64,000 nucleotides of DNA from UBA3775 sp051877895 (GTDB lineage Bacteria > Bacillota > Clostridia > Lachnospirales > Lachnospiraceae). Each line of letters opens with the position of its first letter. The first letter of the stretch is position 1. A program made the position numbers and the translations under genes. The notes beneath the pieces were generated by a model, which made no database searches, had not been told where the DNA came from, and was given only the letters and a program-made list of their open reading frames with translations. Positions 53,632-63,287 of this stretch are shown in pieces. Where the stretch lies: positions 48,059 to 112,058 of the forward strand of contig JBJEJI010000069.1 of the NCBI GenBank assembly GCA_051877895.1, written 5' to 3'.

Positions 53632-55140
53632 TTATTTGTAATACTGTAACTTTTTCTCAATACGTTCCATTACAATAGCAATAACAAAGTTAAATACATA
53701 ATAGAAAATACCTGCAATAAACAATGGCATGATGCTTGCATTGGATGTAGCTACCTGCTTTGCAAGGGTAAACATTTCAGTATATGCCAACGCAAATGCA
53801 AGAGAAGTATCTTTTACAAGAGTAATTACTTCATTAGTTACCGGTGGAATCACTCTTTTAACCATCTGAGGAAAAATAATCTTCCAGAAGGTCTGGTTTT
53901 TGGAATAACCCAGTACTGAAGATGCTTCATACTGCCCTGCCGGAATGCTTTCAATACCTGCACGATAAATTTCAGCAAAATATGCAGCGTAATTAAGTGC
54001 AAAACCTATAATTACCGCATAAAAGCGGTACGCTGATGAAACTGAAATTCCGAATATGTAGTGTGGTCCGAAAAATACAACCAGAAGCTGAAGCATCAAT
54101 GGCGTACCACGCATAATTGATATATAAATTCTTGCAATCCATTGAAGTAATCTAAACCTTGACATACGGACCATACATACACCAAGACCTAATGGTACAG
54201 AAAATACCAGGGTAAGTACAAAGATTGTAAGAGTAGCAAGCATACCTTTTGAAAGCTGTTTAACAATATCAATTGTCTTTTCAACAAATGAACCGTCATC
54301 CTCTACAGCAGCGTCCTGTTTATATGCCGCATCTGTTCCTGCTTCTCCTAAACATACACAATCAGAAAGTCCCCATTCTTCTGCAATCTCCGCAAAAGTT
54401 CCGTCTGCCAGCATTTGATCAAGAGCAACCTGTACTTCATCTCTAAGTTCAGTATTTCCAAGTTTAAATCCGATACCGTACTGTTCGGAGGAAACCCTCT
54501 CTTCAAGCATCTTAAAAGCACTTCCGCGCTTTTCTATCTGATAATTTGCAACACCGATATCCATACATACTGCATCTGCAGAACCTGCTTCCAGATTCAT
54601 AAATGCACTGTTGTAATCGGCAACCTGCTGTAATTCTTTGAATTTACTGCACAGTTCCTTGTTTTCGGTAGTAGCATCATCCCCTGTAAATGCAGCAAGT
54701 GCTGATGAATCCGCCTGAACAATAACAACCTTTCCTTCCAGGTCGCTTAAAGTTTCAATCTCCGAATCAGACTTAACAATTACAACCTGAGAGTTATCAA
54801 CATATGCCTTTGACCAGGTATAACCGTTTTCACGTCCGTTAATTGTAAAACCATTCCAGATACAGTCAATAGTACCTGAGTTTAACTCCATATCCTTTGA
54901 ATCCCAGTCAATAGGCTGCTTTACCAATTCCCATCCGTTAATTTCACATACCTTTTCAGCGAGGTCAAGGTCAAATCCTACATATTCACCATTATCATCT
55001 TTATAACCATAAGGTGGAAATTCCGCATCGAATCCAACCGTAAAGGTATTCCTTTTTTCGTTACAACCGGTAAACAGTCCTGTAAATATGGTTGCGAGCA
55101 ATAAAAACAGCACCACCCGTGTAGCCTTATTTTGTTTCAT
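53632..55140 (-). CDS. Amino-acid ABC transporter: substrate-binding protein fused to permease
   Basis: This 502-residue protein joins a lipoprotein substrate-binding domain (lipobox FTGC, then TVGFDAEFPPYGYKDDNG and GFDLDLAEKV) to a HisM-type permease (from about 290, with KGMLATLTIFVLTLVFSVPLGLG and the EAA-like loop ESIPAGQYEASSVLGYSKNQ). These are normally separate genes; fused forms exist in some Firmicutes. Fusion places two binding domains on each transporter dimer. The ATG at 55140 has GGAGG upstream. It forms an operon with the ATPase gene downstream and follows the cysteine synthase gene. Confidence 0.92.
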   Translation of the reverse strand: MKQNKATRVVLFLLLATIFTGLFTGCNEKRNTFTVGFDAEFPPYGYKDDNGEYVGFDLDLAEKVCEINGWELVKQPIDWDSKDMELNSGTIDCIWNGFTINGRENGYTWSKAYVDNSQVVIVKSDSEIETLSDLEGKVVIVQADSSALAAFTGDDATTENKELCSKFKELQQVADYNSAFMNLEAGSADAVCMDIGVANYQIEKRGSAFKMLEERVSSEQYGIGFKLGNTELRDEVQVALDQMLADGTFAEIAEEWGLSDCVCLGEAGTDAAYKQDAAVEDDGSFVEKTIDIVKQLSKGMLATLTIFVLTLVFSVPLGLGVCMVRMSRFRLLQWIARIYISIMRGTPLMLQLLVVFFGPHYIFGISVSSAYRFYAVIIGFALNYAAYFAEIYRAGIESIPAGQYEASSVLGYSKNQTFWKIIFPQMVKRVIPPVTNEVITLVKDTSLAFALAYTEMFTLAKQVATSNASIMPLFIAGIFYYVFNFVIAIVMERIEKKLQYYK

Positions 55141-55192
55141 TGTTTCCTCCAATCCGAAGTTCTGTCCTGCAGACCTCGATTAATTTTAGCTT

Positions 55193-56119
55193 TTACTCAA
55201 AAAGCGGTGTTGAAAAATATCTTTCCGCTGTATCCGGGAGTATGGTCACCACAGTTTTTCCTTTCCCCAGCTTTTTAGCCAGTTTAAGTGCAGCAACCAC
55301 ATTGGTGCCACTTGAAATCCCACACATAAGTCCCTCTATTCTTGCCAAATCCTTTGCAGTCTGTAAAGCTTCTTCATCTGTTACAATTACAATATCATCA
55401 TAAATGTCACGGTTCAATACTTCCGGAATAACGCCGTCACCAATGCCCATCTGAATGTGGTCCCCTACTGTCCCACCTGCAAGAATTGCAGCATTTTCAG
55501 GCTCAACAGCCCATATGGTAATGTCCGGATTTAACGCCTTGAGAGTTTCTCCTATTCCGGTAATGGTTCCTCCGGTTCCAATACCCGAACAGAATCCGTC
55601 AATGGGACCCGCAACCTGTTCCAATATCTCAAGTCCGGTGTGATGTCTGTGTGCCATAGGATTTGCAGGATTATCAAACTGTTGTGGTACAAAGACTCTT
55701 GGATTATCTTTTTTCATCTTTTCAGCCGTTTTTAAGCATTTATCGATTGCATCACCGATATTGCCTTCATCATGGATAAGAATTACTTTCGCACCATAAT
55801 GCTCTACCAGAAGTCTTCTTTCTTTACTTACTGAGTCCGGCATAATAATTACTGTTTCATACCCCTTTACCGCACCTACCAGTGCAAGACCGATGCCCTG
55901 ATTTCCGCTTGTAGGCTCCACAATAATCGTGTCCGGTCCCACAAGTCCATCTTCTTCAGCCTTTTGAATCATGTTGTAAGCAGTCCTTGTTTTAATGGAA
56001 CCGCCCACATTCAGACCTTCAAACTTTACAAGTACTCTTGCGCCGTCCGGATCTGCCATTTTTGTAAGTTCAATCATCGGGGTATGCCCCATTGCTTCCA
56101 GAACGTTCTTATAAATCAT
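55193..56119 (-). CDS. cysK: Cysteine synthase family PLP enzyme
   Basis: This 308-residue enzyme has the cysteine synthase fold: PLP lysine in GGSIKTRTAYNMI near residue 38, substrate loop PTSGNQGIGLAL, and phosphate-binding loop GIGTGGTITGIGETL near 175. Family members make cysteine from O-acetylserine and sulfide. The lysine motif GGSIKTR differs from the common GSVKDR, so a related activity (for instance another beta-substitution) is possible. The ATG at 56119 follows AAAGGAG; the longer frame has no ribosome site. It lies upstream of the amino-acid ABC genes in the same direction. Confidence 0.85.
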   Translation of the reverse strand: MIYKNVLEAMGHTPMIELTKMADPDGARVLVKFEGLNVGGSIKTRTAYNMIQKAEEDGLVGPDTIIVEPTSGNQGIGLALVGAVKGYETVIIMPDSVSKERRLLVEHYGAKVILIHDEGNIGDAIDKCLKTAEKMKKDNPRVFVPQQFDNPANPMAHRHHTGLEILEQVAGPIDGFCSGIGTGGTITGIGETLKALNPDITIWAVEPENAAILAGGTVGDHIQMGIGDGVIPEVLNRDIYDDIVIVTDEEALQTAKDLARIEGLMCGISSGTNVVAALKLAKKLGKGKTVVTILPDTAERYFSTPLFE

Positions 56120-56188
56120 AAATACTCCTTTAAATTGCATACAGACATGATTATCCCATATTCTATATTAAGTGTTCTTTTTATTTTA

Positions 56189-56893
56189 TTACTTATTTTG
56201 CAGAAATTGAATATCTGTTACTTTTAAAAGTGCACCCTGCACCACAAACTTTACTTCCATTCCTGCAAATTCAAATCCGTAAATTCTTTCAGGGTCGTGA
56301 TGATACGCCGGTCTGGGATCCTGAGACAGTACAACAGTAAGTGGCTTAAGTTTCTCCGCTGCCACTTTATTTCTTAGTTTCTCAGGAATATATACCTCTA
56401 ATGGTCTTATCATCAAATCATCAGTAAATCCCCCGGACGCGCCCGGCTGTGAATCGGTATACGGAAGATATGGTTTTATATCATAAATGGGAGTTCCATT
56501 CATCAAATCAGCTCCCCGCACGTAAAGAACAGGCCCAAATTCTTCCGTAAGCTGTACCGCTGTCAGCATTACACAGGATAAACCGATAGGATTGGGGCGA
56601 TATGGAGACCTGGTGGCAAACACACCCATTCTGGTGTTACCTCCAAGCTTAGGAGGTCTTACCGTAGGGGACCAGCCGTCCCTTATATTTTCAGAAAACT
56701 GCCATAAAAGCCATATGTGTGAAAAATCCTCCAGACCCCTCACTGCTTCCGGATTTCTGAATTCTTCTTCAAAAACAATTCTGCCTTCAAGTTCCCAGGA
56801 AATACCGCTTTGACGCGGTATTCCGAACTTGCCGGAAAAATCGGTTTCTATATGAGCAATTACCTTAAGCTGATGTTCATTAGATCCTGTCAT
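56189..56893 (-). CDS. trmO: tRNA (N6-threonylcarbamoyladenosine37-N6)-methyltransferase TrmO
   Basis: This 234-residue protein matches the YaeB/TrmO family: the motif GVFATRSPYRPNPIGLSCV near residue 91, SHIWLLWQF near 57, and DIKPYLPYTDS near 137. TrmO methylates t6A at tRNA position 37 using S-adenosylmethionine. Its start codon overlaps the stop codon of the large zinc-ribbon protein gene by four bases, so it is translationally coupled to an apparently unrelated envelope gene, which is unusual. The length is normal. Confidence 0.92.
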   Translation of the reverse strand: MTGSNEHQLKVIAHIETDFSGKFGIPRQSGISWELEGRIVFEEEFRNPEAVRGLEDFSHIWLLWQFSENIRDGWSPTVRPPKLGGNTRMGVFATRSPYRPNPIGLSCVMLTAVQLTEEFGPVLYVRGADLMNGTPIYDIKPYLPYTDSQPGASGGFTDDLMIRPLEVYIPEKLRNKVAAEKLKPLTVVLSQDPRPAYHHDPERIYGFEFAGMEVKFVVQGALLKVTDIQFLQNK

Positions 56894-59034
56894 TTTAAAT
56901 CAACTCTCTTTTTGCCGCACTGGCCGCAAAATTGTGAGTCTCCCTTTATAGGAGCTCCACAGAATCCGCAAAAAACCACTTCCTCCTGTTGTCCGGCTGC
57001 ATCTGCTGTTTTTTCCGTCTCTACTTTCTGCTCACTTATTTCAGGCTTAACTTCCTCTTTTTTCTGTGTATCAGAAGTTTTCGCATTCTGCACCGACACT
57101 TCTTTTGCTTCTTTTGCTTCTTTTACTTCTTTTACTTCTTTTGCTTCTTTTACTTCTTTTGCTTCTTTTTTTACTTTAGCAGGTTTTGGTTTTTTATTAC
57201 CACCGTACTTCTTTATTAAAAAGAGAACAATAAGAATCAGAACTGCAAGGAATGTAATGGCAATGAATACCAGCAAAAGAATCCAAATCAGCCCGGTTGT
57301 TTCAAGGTAATTATATGCTTCCTTAGGAAAATCCAGTGCTAAATCAATATATTCCTCTGAACGTTCATAACGTCTTCTAAGGAAATAGATAATTCCACAT
57401 CCTACTGAGGACAAAGCAGAAAATACTAAAAGTACAATCATTGTTCTCTTTAATATAACCCGTTTAAGCAGATTTTTCTTCTTGCCGTAAGCTACCATTG
57501 CAAGCTCCAGGATTCCGAATAATGACGCAAAAAGAGCCACCGCCAAAGGCCAGAACCTAAGTATTTTGCTGCTCTTCTCTCCTGTTACCACATTACCAAC
57601 AACACTGTTACCGGTACTACGGTAAATTTTCATTGCATAAGAGGTAGTATTTCCAATTTCATCCGCAGAATTGATTTCAATGGTATTTACACCTTCTTCA
57701 AGAACTGCTTCATAGCTGAAGCTGCCCCCTGCACCCAGTTCAACTTTATTACCATTAATGGTAAGATTACTGTCACTGTCGGTTTTTCCTGTAATAATTA
57801 CCTTGTCCTTATCAGTTGTCATACCATCAAGTTGTTCGTAAACAGTAAGTACCGGAGGAACATTATCAATTCCCATAGTATCATTGATAAGATGTTTAAT
57901 ACCATTTTCATCAGTATATTCAATCTTAATAGTATTCTGATACTCCGGAAGCATTAAATAGTATGAACCGGAATCTTTGAGTATAATGGAAGATGTTTCT
58001 TCATCGTTTATGGTGAAAAATACTTCCTGCTCTTTTCCTTCTTCATTAGTATAAGAAAAGTTATATCTGAAATTTGACTGCACATCAGCTTCAGGCAGAA
58101 TCAAAGAAAATCCCTGATTACTTCCAAGGCTGATTTTCTTGATAGTATTATCTGAAATTCTTCCATCCCAATTCATAACAGAAGCTGCAATTTCAATTTC
58201 CGAAACACCTTCTGAAAAACTATATTGCATTTCATAATCATCTGTCAGAAATTCTTCGTAAACTTCATTGCCATCTTCTTTAATGATAACATAAGCGCCA
58301 TCTGTTCCATATGGAAGGTAATTGTCCAAAGAAACATATACGATACCCAGGGTTTCATTAAGCTCTACATAATAATCATCAAGTCTATCGATACTTTCAC
58401 CATTTTCGAAGCTAAAAGAATCACTTACAGCCTTATCAAAGTATGTGATTCCGGAATCAGTGTAGTAAACATAAACCATGATATAGTAATCATTATAGCT
58501 GTTTACATCAGTAAAATCGATAGTTTTGGTGAATACTTCGTCAAAATAAGCACCACCATTGCAGAGTAGTCTGCTTGACGACATATATTCATCTACACCA
58601 AGGTAGATTTCATAATATAAATATCTGTTCTCACTGTCAGTTACATTAAAGCTGACATCAATGCTGCTATCAGTTATGTTGCTTACTGACAACCGGTCAA
58701 TCCAAATCGGTTCTTCATAAACCTGTGCCGATACCTTAATGCTTTCATTAGAACCCTTGTCGTAATTGATTTTCCACTGACCTTCTTTTGCATTATTTAC
58801 AATAATAAACATTGCTGTATCAGAAGAAACAACCTCAACATTGTCATCCTCAAGAGTAACAATTTTTCCGTCAGGATCTATAAAACTGATACTGACATCA
58901 TTATTTTCATATAAAACAGAAACCACAAAGCTCTGAGGCTCTGAAATATAAATAATATCTGCTTCCTTTGCTGCAGCAAATGAAAACATCATAAGCAGCA
59001 AAACAAATAACAGTACCGGATATCTTTTCTTCAT
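56890..59034 (-). CDS. Large surface/membrane protein with Ig-like modules, three membrane helices and a zinc ribbon
   Basis: This 714-residue protein has a signal peptide, an extracellular part of several beta-sandwich modules (one near 395-470, NVPPVLTVYEQLDG), three membrane helices between about 490 and 620, a low-complexity Lys/Glu/Ala/Val cytoplasmic stretch with repeating EAK and EVK units, and a C-terminal zinc ribbon (CGFCGAPIKGDSQFCGQCG). It follows the VWA gene after only 14 bases, so they are one operon, and overlaps trmO by four bases. I know no protein with this exact order. A role in cell-surface assembly or signalling is inference. Confidence 0.82.
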   Translation of the reverse strand: MKKRYPVLLFVLLLMMFSFAAAKEADIIYISEPQSFVVSVLYENNDVSISFIDPDGKIVTLEDDNVEVVSSDTAMFIIVNNAKEGQWKINYDKGSNESIKVSAQVYEEPIWIDRLSVSNITDSSIDVSFNVTDSENRYLYYEIYLGVDEYMSSSRLLCNGGAYFDEVFTKTIDFTDVNSYNDYYIMVYVYYTDSGITYFDKAVSDSFSFENGESIDRLDDYYVELNETLGIVYVSLDNYLPYGTDGAYVIIKEDGNEVYEEFLTDDYEMQYSFSEGVSEIEIAASVMNWDGRISDNTIKKISLGSNQGFSLILPEADVQSNFRYNFSYTNEEGKEQEVFFTINDEETSSIILKDSGSYYLMLPEYQNTIKIEYTDENGIKHLINDTMGIDNVPPVLTVYEQLDGMTTDKDKVIITGKTDSDSNLTINGNKVELGAGGSFSYEAVLEEGVNTIEINSADEIGNTTSYAMKIYRSTGNSVVGNVVTGEKSSKILRFWPLAVALFASLFGILELAMVAYGKKKNLLKRVILKRTMIVLLVFSALSSVGCGIIYFLRRRYERSEEYIDLALDFPKEAYNYLETTGLIWILLLVFIAITFLAVLILIVLFLIKKYGGNKKPKPAKVKKEAKEVKEAKEVKEVKEAKEAKEVSVQNAKTSDTQKKEEVKPEISEQKVETEKTADAAGQQEEVVFCGFCGAPIKGDSQFCGQCGKKRVDLK
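57099..57170. repeat. In-frame 9-bp tandem repeat
   Basis: About eight units of TTCTTTTGC or TTCTTTTAC on the plus strand encode alternating EAK and EVK triplets in the cytoplasmic part of the Ig-like/zinc-ribbon protein. Copy number could change without breaking the frame. Confidence 0.8.
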
Positions 59035-59048
59035 GGAATGTTTACCTC

Positions 59049-62000
59049 CTAGTACAATTCAACATAAGAATCCAAGCCGTCAATTACAAGCTTAACGCCT
59101 GCTTCTGAATTTTCAGCAATATTACTGCAGTGAATAATTAATGTACACTGCTCATAATCTACAAATGCCAGTTCAAAGGTACCTTCAATCTGATTCTTTA
59201 AATGTTTAATCAGATTAATGTCATAATCAATGTTACCCTTTGAAGCAAAGGCAGTAAGTTTATCACTTATATCAACACAGCTTGTTCCCTGTACAGTAAT
59301 ATCAATAAGGGAAGTATCAATTACGGGACCCTGACTCAGTTCAACTGATAATCCACGAACTTCCTGATCGATTCCCAGGAGATAATCAGAATAATCATAA
59401 TGTCCAATCTGGATTTCCGCATTTGCACATTCTATCTCACCAAAGAGTTTTGCAGTACTTGAAATTGCAAGCTTAAAGTTTGCGGGACGGAGACTTACTG
59501 TTGTTTCTGACAATGTAATAATTGACAGATCATTAAAGATTGGCTTTAAGGCCGGAATAATATCCGCAATCTTAAACAATGAAATGTCACAACCGCCATG
59601 ATAAGTTGCATTTGCCAGAACCTTTGCAAATCCGGAGCCCTGTTCCTGTGATGCAAGGTCCTCTACTCCTGCAAAGAACCCGCTTATGCTTACAGGAGGT
59701 TCTGCGCACAACAGAATAGGGAAATCGGCATAGATATTAAATCCATCCCATCTTCCGCCTTTAAAAGATATATCAAAGCCATAGGATGCATCATCTGTAT
59801 CATCAGCAATTTTTGGAATCAATTCCTCTGTTTTAACCTTCATAGTAAGCTTATAATCATGATTAAAGGTATCAAATTCCAAGGCCAGTTCATCAAGCCC
59901 TAATGTAAGGACGGTAAAGTCAAAGCTGTCAAATAAATCCGAAGCCTTAGCTTCTCCTTTAACATAAAGACCGGACGCATTAATAAGACCTTCTACTTCT
60001 ACAGGCAGCTCAAATGGATTCTCCCATCCGTTATATTTAAAAATCTGTTCCTGTAACGGAAAATCAAAAGTCATATTTTCAATTGACATACTTAATTTGT
60101 GCGGATAAAGCCCAAGCGTTACTCCTGCATAATTCAATGCAGCAAACTTGATAACAGGAACAGAATACTCTTCTACCATATATTCATCCAGGTCATCCAT
60201 ATGAGCTTTATCATTATAAAGTACCAGGTTTCCAAGACTAGGCAGGGAAAGATTATTTCCACACATTTTTCCAAGTAATCCGGGCAATTTCTTTGTGAAT
60301 GAAATGTAATAACCATTTATATCATTTAAAGTAATCTGCAAATCCTTTTCAACGTCACCACTCAGTGTAACATCTCCATAGAAATGAAGGAAATCATTCA
60401 TGGATACATCACCGGACAGAGTTACCACGCCATCTTTTTCGGTAATGCTGAGAGCTGAAAATGTATACGCACCAAACTCTATGGTTGAAAATTTTCCCGG
60501 TATCAGTATTTCAATCTTATCAGAAACAGCACAGCCACCTATAATAATTGTAACCTCATACTGTCCCGCAGGAATCTGAGCCGGTACAACCACTTCAAAT
60601 CTGCTTTCTGAAACATAGGTTGCCGACAAAGAACCTTTATAAGCATCACCCTTGATGCTTACGGAACAGGTCATGTCTTCGGCAAATCCGCTACCCATAA
60701 TTGTAGCCTTAACATCTGAATCAGATTTATAAATCTTCTTATTTATAAATCCGTCAATGCTGATTTTCCCGTCTCCCACAACAAACTCGCCATTTTCATC
60801 TGTATTACCGTTATCCAGTCCAAGTGTGTAGTTCTTGGTCGCAGTTGTTCCATCTGCATTATTTGTAATTGTAAGTGTTCTGTAATTAGTGACAGTATCC
60901 TTTGCAGTAAAAGTAATATGATAACTGTTTTCCATCTGGGAATGAATGAAAGCATACAGGGATTCAAGTTCTGCAGCATTATAGCAGTATACAAACTTTC
61001 CGCCGCCGTAGTCTGCAATTCTTTCAAGATACTCCGGTGATACATAACTACCAAGTCCTATGGTATAAACAATTGTATTTGTTTCAAGACACATGGAAGC
61101 CAGTTCTTCCAATCTTGAATCATAGAAGGAGCTGTCTTCGCCATCTGTCATAAGGATAATAACATTAAAGGAATCCTTTGAATCTTTAAGCTGCTCAAGT
61201 GCATAGAAAGCACCGGAAGCAATATTGGTTCCGCCATTTGCAACCAGCTTTACAATATATTCCTCTAAATCTTCCGGATTATCTGTCAAATCAGATGCAA
61301 ACTCAACAGAATCAGAAAATGCCACTAATGCGATTTTCTCTTTACTTGACATGCTTTCAGCAAGGCTGCGTACAGCTGCCTGAAGCAAATCAGTGCTGCC
61401 CTCCATACTTCCGGATTTATCACATACTACATAAAGTTTAGCTGAATTGTAATTATTCTTTGTAATTGTAAAATCATCAATATTAACATTGCAGTCATTA
61501 AGTATCAGCTGAAGATTATTAAGATCCAGCTTTTCGGCAGTCTGAATATCAATAGCAACCTCAGGGAAATTAGAAATGTCAATACCACTGATATTAATCA
61601 TTGCCATTATCTTGCTGACATAGGTAGTTCCCTGCTGCTGTATGATTTCCAATGCAGAAGTGCTATTATCTTCATCATAATCATTCTCATTTTTTGAGAT
61701 GATGCCATGGGAATATGCATCTTCAATATAATCTCCCACATTAACAACATCATTATCATCTCCCATGTCATTTACGACTTTGGAAATCTGATTAAAAGCA
61801 TCAATGTAAGCAGCATCATCACTGTACTGATATGTATCCATACTGAGTCCGAAATTTCTGTCTCCGGCATCCGTATTACCTGTTGCATAGTTAATGGTAC
61901 TGTTTCCAAGATAAATCTGACTCTGCTGATCAATAGGCACAGAACTACCATCAATTCTGGAATCCAGCTCAGCAAGAAGCATGTTATCTTTTAAATCTTT

Positions 62001-63104
62001 TACGGTATCTGCTTTATCTTTAAGTTCTTTATAATCTGCACCATCCAGATTCTTTTCTTCTTTAAGGTAAGTAAGTGTTTCATTACACTGTTCAATAATC
62101 AGGGCCAATTCCTCTCGGGAAAGAGTTACAAAGCCCTCAGGAAAATCTTTTTCTTTAATTTCCCCGTTGATTACAAGCTGTGCAACAGCAACCAAAGCCT
62201 TCTGAGAATCAGTGGTATCAGCATAAATTGCCAGTTCCTTTTCTTTTCCAAGAACAACAAGTGCTTTTACATAAGCATCATCAATTTCTGCAATAATGAA
62301 TATATCCGGCATTTCTTTGAATATTTCTTCAAGATCCTTGTAAGCCTTTTTTAATTCATCTTCCGAATAACCATTGTTATTCTTGTATTTGTCATACTCT
62401 TCCTCAATGATGTCCGCACTGTACATTGCATCCTCAAGTGCATCATATCTGTCTTCATTTTCGGAAGCCTGATCATCCATGTCATCCTCTACAGCCTGAA
62501 TCAGTTCATCCTTATAACCTGATAAACCTTCTGCCGCCTTTTCCAGTTTCCTGATGTCATCTTCTGTATAGCCATAGTCAGTTAAATCTGCTCCGCTCTC
62601 CTCAAGATAATCAAGTGCTGCCAGTTCACCTGCAGCAGTAACAGGATCCATTGCCTCACCATTTTGGTAAGCATTATAGATTTCTTTATCAGCAGCTGTC
62701 ATAAGTTCAGTGCCGCCATCCTGCTTTTCAAGCTTGGCATACAATACGCCGGCGCCTACTATATCCCCCTTAAGTGCCGTTATTCTTGCACTACATAAAA
62801 TTCCTTCAATGGAATCTCCTGTCTTCAGGTACATTTTTTCAAGATATAAATCAGCACCATCAAAGTCTCCAATTAAAATACAGTTTTCTGCAAGATATAA
62901 ATAATCACCCGCCGAAATCACTGCCTTTTCTTTTTCTACTGCTGTTTCTGTATCTCTCCAGGCAAATATTCCGAAGACAAGTATGCCCAGACATGCCAGA
63001 GTGGTAATCAAAGGCAGGGCAATCAATTTTCTTCTAATTAAGAAAATGATTGATACCAGTAACAATGGTGAAAGACCAATAGTCACCTGTAGAATTGTAT
63101 TCAT
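59049..63104 (-). CDS. Very large membrane-anchored von Willebrand factor A protein
   Basis: This 1351-residue protein starts with two membrane helices in the first 50 residues, then a region with TPR-like repeats (AGDYLYLAENCILIGDFDGA), a von Willebrand A domain at about 556-729 with an intact metal site (DKSGSM, the Thr of NGGTN, and MTDGED), an IPT/TIG-like module near 780-860 (MGSGFAEDMTCSVSIKG), and a 450-residue beta-rich end without recognised homology. VWA domains usually bind other proteins through the metal. GGAGG precedes the ATG at 63104. It heads an operon with the Ig-like/zinc-ribbon gene and trmO. Confidence 0.85.
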   Translation of the reverse strand: MNTILQVTIGLSPLLLVSIIFLIRRKLIALPLITTLACLGILVFGIFAWRDTETAVEKEKAVISAGDYLYLAENCILIGDFDGADLYLEKMYLKTGDSIEGILCSARITALKGDIVGAGVLYAKLEKQDGGTELMTAADKEIYNAYQNGEAMDPVTAAGELAALDYLEESGADLTDYGYTEDDIRKLEKAAEGLSGYKDELIQAVEDDMDDQASENEDRYDALEDAMYSADIIEEEYDKYKNNNGYSEDELKKAYKDLEEIFKEMPDIFIIAEIDDAYVKALVVLGKEKELAIYADTTDSQKALVAVAQLVINGEIKEKDFPEGFVTLSREELALIIEQCNETLTYLKEEKNLDGADYKELKDKADTVKDLKDNMLLAELDSRIDGSSVPIDQQSQIYLGNSTINYATGNTDAGDRNFGLSMDTYQYSDDAAYIDAFNQISKVVNDMGDDNDVVNVGDYIEDAYSHGIISKNENDYDEDNSTSALEIIQQQGTTYVSKIMAMINISGIDISNFPEVAIDIQTAEKLDLNNLQLILNDCNVNIDDFTITKNNYNSAKLYVVCDKSGSMEGSTDLLQAAVRSLAESMSSKEKIALVAFSDSVEFASDLTDNPEDLEEYIVKLVANGGTNIASGAFYALEQLKDSKDSFNVIILMTDGEDSSFYDSRLEELASMCLETNTIVYTIGLGSYVSPEYLERIADYGGGKFVYCYNAAELESLYAFIHSQMENSYHITFTAKDTVTNYRTLTITNNADGTTATKNYTLGLDNGNTDENGEFVVGDGKISIDGFINKKIYKSDSDVKATIMGSGFAEDMTCSVSIKGDAYKGSLSATYVSESRFEVVVPAQIPAGQYEVTIIIGGCAVSDKIEILIPGKFSTIEFGAYTFSALSITEKDGVVTLSGDVSMNDFLHFYGDVTLSGDVEKDLQITLNDINGYYISFTKKLPGLLGKMCGNNLSLPSLGNLVLYNDKAHMDDLDEYMVEEYSVPVIKFAALNYAGVTLGLYPHKLSMSIENMTFDFPLQEQIFKYNGWENPFELPVEVEGLINASGLYVKGEAKASDLFDSFDFTVLTLGLDELALEFDTFNHDYKLTMKVKTEELIPKIADDTDDASYGFDISFKGGRWDGFNIYADFPILLCAEPPVSISGFFAGVEDLASQEQGSGFAKVLANATYHGGCDISLFKIADIIPALKPIFNDLSIITLSETTVSLRPANFKLAISSTAKLFGEIECANAEIQIGHYDYSDYLLGIDQEVRGLSVELSQGPVIDTSLIDITVQGTSCVDISDKLTAFASKGNIDYDINLIKHLKNQIEGTFELAFVDYEQCTLIIHCSNIAENSEAGVKLVIDGLDSYVELY

Positions 63105-63193
63105 GGTAATCCTCCGTTCCAAGTTTATCCTAATGTTTATTCATGGGATTTATCCTGATTTTATTTAAATGTTATATTTCAACATTTTTTTCA

Positions 63194-63253
63194 TGTTTAT
63201 TAGCAAATGCTGTATTTCTGCTATTTACCCTTTTGTTTATTAACTGATGCTGC
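63194..63253. repeat. Pair of direct repeats upstream of the VWA operon
   Basis: TGTTTATTAGCAAATGCTGT (63194-63213) and TGTTTATTAACTGATGCTGC (63234-63253) are exactly 40 bases apart. They lie in the 180 bases between the VWA operon and the next gene and could be operator sites. Confidence 0.45.
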
Positions 63254-63287
63254 ATATCTACTTTTATAGATATTTTTTCAAAGCATA

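Noticed and set aside
57099..57170. Short tandem repeats as a possible CRISPR
   Set aside because: Nine-base units without spacers, in frame inside a gene.
47792..63104. Prophage or genomic island
   Set aside because: No integrase, phage structural genes, attachment repeats or clear change in base composition were noticed.
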